Shown here piece after piece: positions 17,078 through 25,477 of a stretch of DNA of 64,000 nucleotides. The stretch is taken from NCBI RefSeq assembly GCF_001877035.1, contig NZ_CP015756.1, positions 797,001 to 861,000 of the forward strand, read 5' to 3'. Both the position numbers and the translations under genes were made by a program. How positions within the stretch are numbered: the first letter of the stretch is position 1; every line of letters starts with the position of its first letter. The DNA comes from Clostridium estertheticum subsp. estertheticum. GTDB taxonomy: Bacteria > Bacillota > Clostridia > Clostridiales > Clostridiaceae. Below the pieces are notes generated by a model, which saw only the letters and a list, made by a program, of their open reading frames with translations, was not told where the DNA came from and did not search any database.

Positions 17078-17674
17078 ATGACAATTAGAGAGAAAATGAA
17101 AAATGGTATGTTGTATGTAGATGTGGGGGAGGGACTTGACGAGGAACGCATACGGTGTAAAGAATTATTATATGATTATAACAATACACGTCCAAATGAA
17201 GAAATCGAAAGGAAAGATTTGCTGAAAAAATTATTGGGTGATATGGGTGAGGATATTTGGATTGAACCACCAGTTCATATGGCTTATGGTACGAATGTGC
17301 ATATTGGCAATCATTTTTATGCTAATTTTAATCTTGTAATTGTAGATGATATTGATGTTTATATAGGTGAGCATGTAATGATAGCACCTAATGTAACAAT
17401 AACACCAACAGGACATCCCGTTGATCCAAATCTTCGCAGACCAGGTACTCAGTTTTCAATTCCCGTAAGAATTGGTAACGATGTATGGATAGGTTCAAAT
17501 GTAGTGATTTTACCAGGCATTACTATAGGGGATAATTCAGTTATAGGCGCTGGAAGTGTTGTCACTCATGACATTCCTGAAAATGTAATTGCTGTAGGAA
17601 ATCCATGCCGTGTATTAAGGGATATAAATGAACGTGATAAAGAATATTATTATAAAAACAGAAGGGTTGATTAA
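17078..17674 (+). CDS. maa: Maltose/galactoside O-acetyltransferase
   Basis: The 198-residue left-handed beta-helix enzyme has an N-terminal Mac domain (REKMKNGMLYVDVGEGLDEE) and then hexapeptide repeats: VHIGNHFYANFNL, MIAPNVTITPTGHPVD (catalytic His region), VRIGNDVWIGSNVVILPG, ITIGDNSVIGAGSVV and VAVGNPCRVLR. It transfers acetyl from acetyl-CoA to the 6-hydroxyl of maltose, glucose or galactosides. GGGGAGG precedes the ATG. The divergent AraC gene may control it. Gene symbol by family resemblance to maa. Confidence 0.9.
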   Translation: MTIREKMKNGMLYVDVGEGLDEERIRCKELLYDYNNTRPNEEIERKDLLKKLLGDMGEDIWIEPPVHMAYGTNVHIGNHFYANFNLVIVDDIDVYIGEHVMIAPNVTITPTGHPVDPNLRRPGTQFSIPVRIGNDVWIGSNVVILPGITIGDNSVIGAGSVVTHDIPENVIAVGNPCRVLRDINERDKEYYYKNRRVD

Positions 17675-17719
17675 TTTTAATATAATTAATAATAATAAAA
17701 CCTAGAAATAAATAAACAG

Positions 17720-17747
17720 CCTCTATATTAAATAAATAATATAGAGG
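17720..17747 (+). terminator. Terminator of the acetyltransferase gene
   Basis: CCTCTATATTA / TAATATAGAGG, 6-base loop, followed by TTTTTCTG. Confidence 0.88.
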
Positions 17748-17860
17748 TTTTTCTGTGTTATTAAATTTACTATTTACAATTAAAGATAATGAAGTACATT
17801 TTTATACATATGTACCCAAGGGTCTGACCACTTACATAGTTTGGAAGTGAAACGAACAAT

Positions 17861-18358
17861 CTATGTTGCTAATAAATGGGTTAATGTTTGCAATTCTAAA
17901 ATAAAATTTATAAAAGACTGTGTAGCAAAGTATTTCACGTTTGAAATCCTTAATTCTATACGACCTTCTGAATCCAAACTATCTAACAAAGGTTCTATTT
18001 TATATTTATTTAAAAGAGCCGTTATTGTTTTTTCTGTTTTGTCATTGGTAAAAATATTTAATCCAAAAGAAATTTCTAGGCCTCCAAATGGGTACGTATA
18101 ACATTTTACAGCTATCTTTTGAAAAGCAATTAATTCCTCTTTTGTATAATATCTATTAGAGCTATTTATAACTATGTAGGAACTATCGTCTTTTCCAGTG
18201 AATATAACTCCATTTATATTTACTTCTAAGTCATATTTTAACACATCTGATATTGTATATGGAGTAGCTTTTATACAATTTTCTGGAACAAATTTATACA
18301 ATTTCTTCAAAGAATTCCCGTATATAGTTAATGTTCTAATTACTTTATTATTATCCAA
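17861..18358 (-). CDS. Hypothetical protein, 165 residues
   Basis: I do not recognise the family. The protein is soluble, mixed alpha/beta, with no signal peptide (VIRTLTIYGNSLKKLYKF, YIVINSSNRYYTKEELIAFQ, CYTYPFGGLEISFGLN). The frame opens at 18388, but a TTG at 18358 lies eight bases after GGAGGGGG and is the better start. About 80 bases beyond its stop (to about 17795) resemble a coding remnant at 41640-41720 in a shifted frame, so the C-terminus may be truncated by a frameshift. Confidence 0.55.
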   Translation of the reverse strand: MDNNKVIRTLTIYGNSLKKLYKFVPENCIKATPYTISDVLKYDLEVNINGVIFTGKDDSSYIVINSSNRYYTKEELIAFQKIAVKCYTYPFGGLEISFGLNIFTNDKTEKTITALLNKYKIEPLLDSLDSEGRIELRISNVKYFATQSFINFILELQTLTHLLAT

Positions 18359-18514
18359 TTTAAGTTCCCCCTCCACTATACTATTCAAATTTATATTGAT
18401 TACAATTACAGTTTATTTTTAGTATATCATTATTTAAATTATTTTTGGAGATTATTATTAAAATATTACCCTGATATATAGTTGTCTACATCCAGTTCCT
18501 TTAACTTACTATGT

Positions 18515-18626
18515 AGGAAAAATTATCGTTAGCAAATCGATTTGGTCATACTATCGGTTATTACAAGCCTAGCCGAGTAGAATATGATGAAATTGTAAAA
18601 AAAACTGGCTAAGAAGCACAAAAATA
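18515..18626 (+). pseudogene. 110-base fragment of the DUF815 ATPase gene, copy B
   Basis: The stretch AGGAAAAATTATCGTTAGCA to AAGAAGCACAAAAAT closely matches 14236-14346 of the DUF815 pseudogene (LANRFG...EYDEIVK region). It has a one-base insertion in an A-run (GTAAAAAAAACTGG) and no flanking ATPase sequence. The rest of 18359-18726 holds nothing else I can support. Confidence 0.75.
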
Positions 18627-18726
18627 ACCTTATATTACCATAATAATATGCTATAATTACCATTAGCGTAGTCATATTCGTAATTTATATCAACATAAAA
18701 TTTAATTTTAAAGAGGAGCGAAATAA

Positions 18727-19086
18727 ATGAGTAATAAGAGATATATCAATCAAATTCAATTTAATTCTTCAAATCCAAATAATCTAATAAATTCTGTTTA
18801 TGATTACTTAAATAAAAAAGATTTTAAACAAATTAGTGTAAATAATGAAACATTCTTTACTAATAACACACTTAACCAATTTAATTGGGTACTGTGTCTA
18901 AAAATTTTTTTTAATGGTAACGTCGCATTTATAGAAGGTTGGTTAGTGGGTCCGAATATGGTGAGAGAACCAAACTTTAATAAAGAATATGGTCTTGATG
19001 GTATGTATGGCAACCTGTGGAGACCAATATCAATGTTAAAAGCAGTAATAAGCGATGTAGAAAGTTTAATCAATCAAGAAAAATAA
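18727..19086 (+). CDS. Hypothetical protein, 119 residues
   Basis: This soluble, Asn-rich protein (SNPNNLINSVYDYLNKKDFK, LCLKIFFNGNVAFIEGWLVG, NLWRPISMLKAVISDVESL) has a plausible AAGAGGAG ribosome binding site. I recognise no domain. It is followed 68 bases later by a bacteriocin-immunity-like gene on the same strand. Confidence 0.6.
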   Translation: MSNKRYINQIQFNSSNPNNLINSVYDYLNKKDFKQISVNNETFFTNNTLNQFNWVLCLKIFFNGNVAFIEGWLVGPNMVREPNFNKEYGLDGMYGNLWRPISMLKAVISDVESLINQEK

Positions 19087-19154
19087 TCATGTTTGGAAAA
19101 AACAATATATTAACTATGCTAAGTACAATTCACATTATATAGGGAGTGCTGAAA

Positions 19155-19439
19155 ATGAAATATTCTAAACAAAGTATAGAAGCTATAGAAAATACATTAA
19201 AAAAATTAGATACTAATCATGATAGACAATTAGTTGATTTATTAAATGAATATAATAATAAATTATGTACTGGAGATAATTATAGACCTTTAGTAAGTAA
19301 TTTAGCAGAGAAAATTTCTTTTTATATTTTAAAAAATGATTTAAAAGTCCCTAATGAAGTTCGTGAATTAATAGTAACTCTAAGGTCATTACAATCTAAA
19401 GTTAATTTGCTTTCTTATATATTTTCTTTAGGTAAATAG
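19155..19439 (+). CDS. Putative bacteriocin immunity protein (EntA-immunity-like)
   Basis: The 94-residue, all-helical, charged protein (SIEAIENTLKKLDTNHDRQL, RPLVSNLAEKISFYILKNDL, NEVRELIVTLRSLQS) has the length and layout of the enterocin A immunity family. Those four-helix cytoplasmic proteins protect the producer from its own pediocin-like bacteriocin. The match is by pattern only. AGGGAG lies eight bases before the ATG at 19155, which I prefer to the GTG at 19146. A secreted bacteriocin-like gene lies 6 kb away, not adjacent. Confidence 0.5.
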   Translation: MKYSKQSIEAIENTLKKLDTNHDRQLVDLLNEYNNKLCTGDNYRPLVSNLAEKISFYILKNDLKVPNEVRELIVTLRSLQSKVNLLSYIFSLGK

Positions 19440-19503
19440 TACGCTCATTTGTTTTACCCAATGGGATAGATCATATTTTTCATATATGCCTATACAATGC
19501 CTT

Positions 19504-19562
19504 CCATCTAATTAATATAGTTTGGGTGATATAGATAACGATGGATTACTTGAAGAAATATA
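19504..19562 (+). pseudogene. Remnant of the VCBS/FG-GAP-like gene, copy 2
   Basis: A stop interrupts PSN*YS, and LGDIDNDGLLEEI follows before a TAA. It matches copies at 15369 and 27459 over about 55 bases. Confidence 0.55.
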
Positions 19563-19577
19563 AGCTCAAAGAGAACA

Positions 19578-19615
19578 ATAACCTCAGAGGTTATTGTCAC
19601 AACCTCTGAGGTTAT
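19578..19615. terminator. Bidirectional terminator before tnaA
   Basis: ATAACCTCAGAGGTT and AACCTCTGAGGTTAT pair over 15 bases. Each arm is itself nearly palindromic, so alternative folds exist. It ends tnaA on the minus strand. Confidence 0.75.
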
Positions 19616-19647
19616 AACAGAAACTGGAAGTTCCTGCATGTCGTCTT

Positions 19648-21033
19648 TTATTTTTTAACTGGTTCAAGACTTGCTTGAAAATGTCTAAGAACAGAAGGCT
19701 CCCATGTAATTTTGTAACCCGTTATTTCACTTGACCTTGCTTTAATTGCAATCAAAGCATCTGCCATAATATCAATATGTGATTGAGTATAAACACGACG
19801 TGGAATTGCTAGACGCGTAAACTCAAATTCTGATTTTAATTGTTTTCCTGTATCAGGGTCATTTCCTAACATATAAGATCCAATATCACATGCACGAATT
19901 CCAGCTTCGATGTAAAGCTCAACTCCAAGAGCTTGCCCTGGGAATTCATAGTACGGAATTTGGGGTAGCAATGCCTTTGCATCTACAAACACACCATGGC
20001 CGCCTACTGGTGACTGGTATGTAATACCTGCCTCATCAAGTCTTCCTGCAAGATACTCCATTTGTCCATTACGATATTTTAGGTACTCTTCATCAAGTCC
20101 TTCATAAAGACCAATTGCTAAACTCTCAAGATCACGACCTGAAAGACCACCATAAGTAATAAAACCCTCAAATAAAATTGTGCGTGCTTTGCAAAGTTGG
20201 AATAATTCTCTATCATCTTTAATGCCGATTAACCCACCCATGTTGACAATTGTGTCTTTCTTAGCACTCATTGTAAACATATCTGCATAACTAAACATTT
20301 CTTTTACAATCTCTTTAATTGATTTAGTTGCATATCCTTTTTCTCTTAATTTTACAAAGTAAGCATTTTCAGCATAACGTGCAGCGTCGATGCATAACTT
20401 AATACCATATTTTTTACAAACATTTGATGTTTCTCTTACATTTTCTACAGATACTGGCTGACCACCCGCTGAATTGTTTGTAACTGTCATAACAACAAGA
20501 CCAATCTTATCAGCACCGTACTCTTTAATTAGGGATTCTAATTTTTCAACATTCATATTTCCTTTGAAAGGTGCTCTTTTAGCTGGATCTTTAGCTACAT
20601 CAACAACACAATCAATCGCTCTTGCACCTGTTGCTTCTACGTGTGCTCTTGTTGTATCAAAGAACGTATTAGAGATAGAGTATTTACCCTTTTCTAATAA
20701 TAATCCAAACATAACCTTCTCTGCTGCACGGCCTTGATGAACTGGCTGAATAAATTTATATCCAAAAATGTCTTGTCCTGCTTCTACAAGTTTATAGTAA
20801 CTTGATGAACCAGCATAGGCTTCGTCACCTCTCATGACACCAGCCCATTGTTCTGCACTCATTGCATTAGTTCCACTATCTGTTAATAAATCAATATAAA
20901 CATCTTCACCCCTAAGGTTAAACATATTGTATTTTGCTTCAGCAATTTTTTGTTTTCTTTCCTCTCGTGTAAGCATCCTAATAGTCTCTACCATCTTGAT
21001 TCTAAATGGTTCTGGTATATATTTTGCACTCAT
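19648..21033 (-). CDS. tnaA: Tryptophanase (tryptophan indole-lyase)
   Basis: This 461-residue PLP enzyme cleaves L-tryptophan to indole, pyruvate and ammonia. It has the beta-eliminating lyase features [64 protein letters not shown] and the PLP-lysine motif [18 protein letters not shown] and VLRHFQASL match tryptophanase rather than tyrosine phenol-lyase, which has RFF in the last motif. The ATG at 21033 with GGAGG upstream is preferred to 21048. No tryptophan permease and no clear TnaC-like leader peptide with a Trp codon is adjacent. Confidence 0.92.
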   Translation of the reverse strand: MSAKYIPEPFRIKMVETIRMLTREERKQKIAEAKYNMFNLRGEDVYIDLLTDSGTNAMSAEQWAGVMRGDEAYAGSSSYYKLVEAGQDIFGYKFIQPVHQGRAAEKVMFGLLLEKGKYSISNTFFDTTRAHVEATGARAIDCVVDVAKDPAKRAPFKGNMNVEKLESLIKEYGADKIGLVVMTVTNNSAGGQPVSVENVRETSNVCKKYGIKLCIDAARYAENAYFVKLREKGYATKSIKEIVKEMFSYADMFTMSAKKDTIVNMGGLIGIKDDRELFQLCKARTILFEGFITYGGLSGRDLESLAIGLYEGLDEEYLKYRNGQMEYLAGRLDEAGITYQSPVGGHGVFVDAKALLPQIPYYEFPGQALGVELYIEAGIRACDIGSYMLGNDPDTGKQLKSEFEFTRLAIPRRVYTQSHIDIMADALIAIKARSSEITGYKITWEPSVLRHFQASLEPVKK

Positions 21034-21460
21034 TATAAAAACCTCCATTATATTTTATTTTTTATGCTATTTATTTAAAATTCAATTATTTTGGATTGAT
21101 AAGCAGTTTTTTAATTGTTATATTTCAAACATTTAATTGGAAGAATGATTTTTATTCATTTATATTAACTGATTTAGTATATATATATTATTAAGGTAAT
21201 AAAAAAGAACAATTATTTTTATACCGTTATCTCAGCAAATTCAACAAATAAATGGATTTATCTAACATGATACGGAATTTGAAGGCTGAGGATTTGTACC
21301 CAGAGGAACTAAGAAGGCATTAAAAAAAGTTCAAAAGGAAATATTAAAGATCGAAGGTTAATTGCATACGATTAAAGGCACAACATATTAATTATATGAA
21401 TTGTAGTAATAATGCAAAGCGTGAAATTTTTTATAATGATGATTAAGAAAGGAGAACAAT
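21034..21460. other. Non-coding stretch between tnaA and the VOC gene, with a coding remnant
   Basis: The stretch holds the divergent control regions. At about 21290-21361 the plus strand reads FVPRGTKKALKKVQKEILK to a TAA with no start, which looks like a gene tail; a second frame just upstream (SNMIRNLKAEDLYPEE) overlaps it, suggesting a frameshift. No TnaC-like leader was found. Confidence 0.35.
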
Positions 21461-22348
21461 ATGCAAAAAATAGTTCCTCATTTATGGTACGACAAAGAAG
21501 CTAAAGAAGCAGCCGAGTTCTATATCAGTTTATTTGACGAATCAAAGATTTTAAACGTAACAGTTATTGGAGATACTCCTTCAGGAGATGCGGAAATTGT
21601 AAACTTTGAATTAGCTGGGCAAACATTTGCGGCAATAAGTGCAGGTCCTTACTTCAAATTTAACCCATCAATTTCCTTGATGGTAGCTTGTACATCCTTA
21701 GAGGAGGTTAATACTAAATGGAAAGCATTATCTGAAGGTGGCACTGAACTTATGCCCCTGGGTGAATATCCATTTAGCAAGTGGTACGGCTGGATTCAAG
21801 ATCGATATGGGTTGTCTTGGCAGTTAATGCTTGTTGATAGTGGTGAAATGGTCCAGAAGATTACAACAAATTTACTTTTTTCAAATGATGCATGTGGGAA
21901 GGCCGAAGAAGCAGTGAAATATTACACTGAAGTTTTCGAAAATTCCCAAATAGGAATAATAAGCAAATATGGAAATGGTGAAGCAAAGTCATCAAAAGCT
22001 CGGATAAATTATGCTGCTTTTAAGCTTTGTGGTATTGATTTTTCAGCAATGGATAATGGATTTGATGTAGAGTTCAATTTCAACGAGGCATTTTCACTCA
22101 TTGTAAATTGTGATGATCAAAAGGAAATTGATTACTATTGGGATAAACTCTCTGCAATACCTGAGGCAGAGCAATGTGGATGGGTCAAGGACAAATTTGG
22201 CTTATCGTGGCAAATTGTTCCATACAATATGGATGAAATCTTGCTTAATGGCACAAAAGATGAAATTAAAAGAGTGACAGAGGCTTTTCTCAAAATGAAA
22301 AAGTTTGACTTAAATGCCTTGGAAAAAGCACGTTTAGGGCATGAATGA
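21461..22348 (+). CDS. VOC superfamily protein with two PhnB-like (3-demethylubiquinone-9) domains
   Basis: The 295 residues form two tandem PhnB/glyoxalase-fold modules. The first has IVPHLWYDKEAKEAAEFYIS and ends KWYGWIQDRYGLSWQLML. The second has TTNLLFSNDACGKAEEAVKY and ends CGWVKDKFGLSWQIVPY. The repeated DR/KYGLSWQ ending is the signature of this VOC group. Single-domain members are common; the fused double form is also known in Firmicutes. Substrate unknown. GAAAGGAG precedes the ATG and a perfect hairpin follows the stop. Confidence 0.85.
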   Translation: MQKIVPHLWYDKEAKEAAEFYISLFDESKILNVTVIGDTPSGDAEIVNFELAGQTFAAISAGPYFKFNPSISLMVACTSLEEVNTKWKALSEGGTELMPLGEYPFSKWYGWIQDRYGLSWQLMLVDSGEMVQKITTNLLFSNDACGKAEEAVKYYTEVFENSQIGIISKYGNGEAKSSKARINYAAFKLCGIDFSAMDNGFDVEFNFNEAFSLIVNCDDQKEIDYYWDKLSAIPEAEQCGWVKDKFGLSWQIVPYNMDEILLNGTKDEIKRVTEAFLKMKKFDLNALEKARLGHE

Positions 22349-22401
22349 CGGATTTAGGTCCCTACACTAATTACCATTGAGTTAGATTCGTTAGTTTTTA
22401 C

Positions 22402-22446
22402 ATAACAATGATTCTTTAAAATATTGTTTTAAAGAATCATTGTTAT
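22402..22446 (+). terminator. Terminator of the VOC gene
   Basis: Perfect 20-base arms (22402-22421 and 22427-22446) around a 5-base loop. Confidence 0.85.
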
Positions 22447-22535
22447 TTCTACATAAATTCATTATACATTCTCCTATATTAAGATTGCAGCACCGAAGGT
22501 GATGATTTAACTAAAAATAATATCTAATTAATCTG

Positions 22536-23216
22536 TTATTTAATAATTCCACCATGGAAAAAGCATTCATATACCTTTGAATCATTAAAATAAATTTCCT
22601 CGTAACCTTGAAACCACTCAAAGTCTCCATTAACAATGCAATGATATTTATATTGACCATTTTGATATACCATAGGTCCACGATAAGGATTTTCCTCTGG
22701 TACTAAACTTAATGCTTCTTTTAAAAATTTTCCTGAAAAACCTTTTCCAATAATTCTGCCTGTATAATTCATTGACCAAAATGGAATGTCATCTTCCCAT
22801 AAAGCTTCTTCTCCTCCAAATTGCTCCCTTCCTAAATAGGTATCAATATACTTTAGATTTCCTTCTGTATACTCTAAATCATGTGAATTAGGTCTTGAAG
22901 ATTCAATTTCGATACCATCTCCTGCATACGTAGCTCTTTTGGCATTACGTAAAAATTCTACTATTTTTTCATGTGTAGAATCAACTTTTTTCACTTTTAT
23001 ACATAAACGACAATTTTCTTCATAATCATTAACTAATTTATCAATACTTACTTTAAAGAAATCACTTAATGCAATTAGTCTTGCAATGTCGGGGTATGAA
23101 TGCCCAACTTCCCACTTTGCAACTGCTTGCCTTGATATACCAAGAATTTCAGCTAATTTCTCTTGTGATAATCCTTTTTCTTTTCTAAGTATCTGTAATT
23201 GTTCTGGAAAACTCAT
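22536..23216 (-). CDS. XRE regulator with C-terminal DUF5680 domain
   Basis: Residues 6-60 are a classic HTH_3 (LRKEKGLSQEKLAEILGISR, then QAVAKWEVGHSYPD). Residues ~80-226 match DUF5680 (FLRNAKRATYAGDGIEIE, SRPNSHDLEYTEGNLKYIDT, ALWEDDIPFWSMNYTGRI, ending YECFFHGGIIK). In this family the C-terminal domain probably senses a small molecule. The start is supported by AGGGGTG upstream. It lies just downstream of the J-protein/Hsp70 pair on the same strand with a 36-base gap, so it may be co-transcribed. Confidence 0.85.
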   Translation of the reverse strand: MSFPEQLQILRKEKGLSQEKLAEILGISRQAVAKWEVGHSYPDIARLIALSDFFKVSIDKLVNDYEENCRLCIKVKKVDSTHEKIVEFLRNAKRATYAGDGIEIESSRPNSHDLEYTEGNLKYIDTYLGREQFGGEEALWEDDIPFWSMNYTGRIIGKGFSGKFLKEALSLVPEENPYRGPMVYQNGQYKYHCIVNGDFEWFQGYEEIYFNDSKVYECFFHGGIIK

Positions 23217-23252
23217 TTTAAATCACCCCTCATTTAGATACTTCATTTAAAT

Positions 23253-25475
23253 TTATCTGGTATTATCTATATATGTACAGTAAAGATTAACCTTATCAAC
23301 ATTTTGCCCATCCTCAGTTTTTACACTCCTAAACTCATCATAAATCCCATATACAAATCCTTCAACGGTATACCCTCCTGATTTGATTAAATTTCTTGAG
23401 AAATTTAAATCCAAAAACATTATGTTCAACTCACCAACTGTTCCAGAATAAGCCTGAGTGTAAGTTTCATCCCATAATTTTTTTTCATCCATTGCCTTTT
23501 TATTAAAGTGACCATATGACTTGTTTTTATTATACTTAACAAAATATAGATCTAGTGGAATAATATTAGTTAAATGTACTGATTGAGTTCCTGAATACAT
23601 AGTATCTTTAAAATCTTGAGCCGTTTCTAAGACCTTAATTTCATAATTACCTCTTATCTTTATTAACTTAGCGCCTCTTATTGCTTTATTGATTTCGATT
23701 TGTGAAGTATCAATATATTCTCCTACTACAAAACTGTTTTTACTATCATAAAATGAGCTATATTTGGTATGAATTTGTCTAGATTGTTCAGCATCAAACC
23801 AAGTTTTTGATCCTTTAACTTTATATCCTCCATTTTTATCAATAGTTTTATTTGAACAATTTTTATCTTCAAAAGGTATTACAACACCATCAAATTCTCC
23901 AAGGTATAGTTGAGACTCAACCTTATTCCATAATTTCTTTTCATTTATTTGATTTTCAGAAAATATAACTTTATTGTCCAGTGATTCTGATATTTTATAA
24001 TATTTTATTGGCTTAACATTTTTTAAATATACCTCTACATTTGTTCTGAAATCTAAATCTTTAAATTCTTTTGCTGACTTTACATCATTAAATATTTTAT
24101 AACTTTCTTTATTACTAGATTGAGTAGTATTACTAATTTTAGTAGTATTGTCCTTTTTTATATTTCTATTTCCAAATACGAAACTTAATGCGAAAACTAC
24201 AGAAACTAATAGTATTAAAATTATAGTGTAGATAAATTTTGCTTTTCTCACAGACTCTTTAGTTACTGGTTTTTTGATTTTCTTTGGAGCTATTTTTTTC
24301 TTCCTAGGCTTATATTTTTTAAATCTTATTATCTTGACATTCTTTCCTTCAAGTTTTAATTCTATATTTTTTAGACACTTTGCTATTCTTTTATTATTCC
24401 CACAAATTTCTATATATTTTTTAAAAATCTCTCTTGCCATCATAAAATTATTAGTATAATAATAACAGTATCCTATATTATTTAATGCTAGTTCTTGATT
24501 TTTATTGAAAGATAAATATAATTTTAGATATGGTAGTGCCTCACTAAATCTCCCATCCGCCCCTAAAATCCCTCCGATAAATAATGCACTCTCTAAATCA
24601 TACTCATTTATTGCAAAAGCTTGTTCCAAATACTCTAATGCCTTATTAAAATTTCCAGTATCATGGTATAGAGTTCCTATTAATCTTAATAACTCTGGAT
24701 CTTTTTTAAAAATATCATAAGCAGAAAATAAAGACTTTTGTATTTCATAATAATCTTTTTTATATCCAGTTTCATATAATAATTCTCTTCCATTTTCTCT
24801 TAAATACAAGTATTTATCAGCAAAATCAGAATTCAAAGACCCTAAATAATCATATTTAAGATTATTAGAATTCCTAAGATTTTTAAAGAATTCTTCAACT
24901 TTATCTGTATGATATTTATCATATAACTTAATCTCATTATTTGTCCAATTGAAATTATTATCTAACAGCGACCATACTTCAGAAGACAAATATTTATGGT
25001 TTATTAAAAATTCAAACATTCTTTCTTCTATAACTTCAAAACTATAAGCATTCCAAATTCCATTGAAATTCAATAATTCTTTCCAAGATTTAAGATTTAT
25101 TCTTAAGGAAATATCATTATAAATTTCATTTAATCTACTAAAAAAATCATTTATTTCTTTATTTGAATTAATATTATCAGCTTGCTTTTCTTCATAACTA
25201 ATATTAGTACTTAAATCTTGACTAGGTATAATATACTCATTAAGATACTTTTCAGATGTATTTCCATCATCTTTACTATAACTACCTTCTTGAACATTTT
25301 GATATTTACCATTCCTCTTTGCAAATTTTACAGCCTCATCATATGATTCTCTAAGTTTTTGATATCCTTTTGCATCATTTTCTGGATTATGAACTTTTAA
25401 TAATTTGGCATAAGCCCTTTTTATGGTTTTTAAATCGCTATCATAAGGTATTTTTAATACATCCCACCATTTCAT
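23253..25475 (-). CDS. Membrane-anchored J-like protein with TPR repeats
   Basis: The 740-residue protein starts with a J-like domain (WWDVLKIPYDSDLKTIKRAY, AKLLKVHNPENDAKGYQKL). The HPD tripeptide that stimulates Hsp70 ATPase is replaced by HNPEN at residues 29-33. TPR-like helices follow (LLRLIGTLYHDTGNFNKAL, LNNIGYCYYYTNNFMMARE). A basic stretch (KPRKKKIAPKKIKK) precedes one membrane helix near 410-432 (FIYTIILILLVSVVFALSF). The C-terminal ~300 residues would then be outside the cell and contain two similar halves. The stop-to-start gap to the Hsp70 gene upstream is only two bases, so the two work together. Confidence 0.8.
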   Translation of the reverse strand: MKWWDVLKIPYDSDLKTIKRAYAKLLKVHNPENDAKGYQKLRESYDEAVKFAKRNGKYQNVQEGSYSKDDGNTSEKYLNEYIIPSQDLSTNISYEEKQADNINSNKEINDFFSRLNEIYNDISLRINLKSWKELLNFNGIWNAYSFEVIEERMFEFLINHKYLSSEVWSLLDNNFNWTNNEIKLYDKYHTDKVEEFFKNLRNSNNLKYDYLGSLNSDFADKYLYLRENGRELLYETGYKKDYYEIQKSLFSAYDIFKKDPELLRLIGTLYHDTGNFNKALEYLEQAFAINEYDLESALFIGGILGADGRFSEALPYLKLYLSFNKNQELALNNIGYCYYYTNNFMMAREIFKKYIEICGNNKRIAKCLKNIELKLEGKNVKIIRFKKYKPRKKKIAPKKIKKPVTKESVRKAKFIYTIILILLVSVVFALSFVFGNRNIKKDNTTKISNTTQSSNKESYKIFNDVKSAKEFKDLDFRTNVEVYLKNVKPIKYYKISESLDNKVIFSENQINEKKLWNKVESQLYLGEFDGVVIPFEDKNCSNKTIDKNGGYKVKGSKTWFDAEQSRQIHTKYSSFYDSKNSFVVGEYIDTSQIEINKAIRGAKLIKIRGNYEIKVLETAQDFKDTMYSGTQSVHLTNIIPLDLYFVKYNKNKSYGHFNKKAMDEKKLWDETYTQAYSGTVGELNIMFLDLNFSRNLIKSGGYTVEGFVYGIYDEFRSVKTEDGQNVDKVNLYCTYIDNTR

Positions 25476-25477
25476 AA

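Noticed and set aside
15950-17674. A complete sugar utilisation operon around the AraC regulator
   Set aside because: No transporter or glycosidase is present; only the acetyltransferase is adjacent and it is divergent.
19648-21033. Tyrosine phenol-lyase
   Set aside because: CDIGS and VLRHF at the diagnostic positions match tryptophanase instead.
21034-21136. TnaC-type leader peptide upstream of tnaA
   Set aside because: Only very short frames without a Trp codon or a Pro after it are present on the minus strand.
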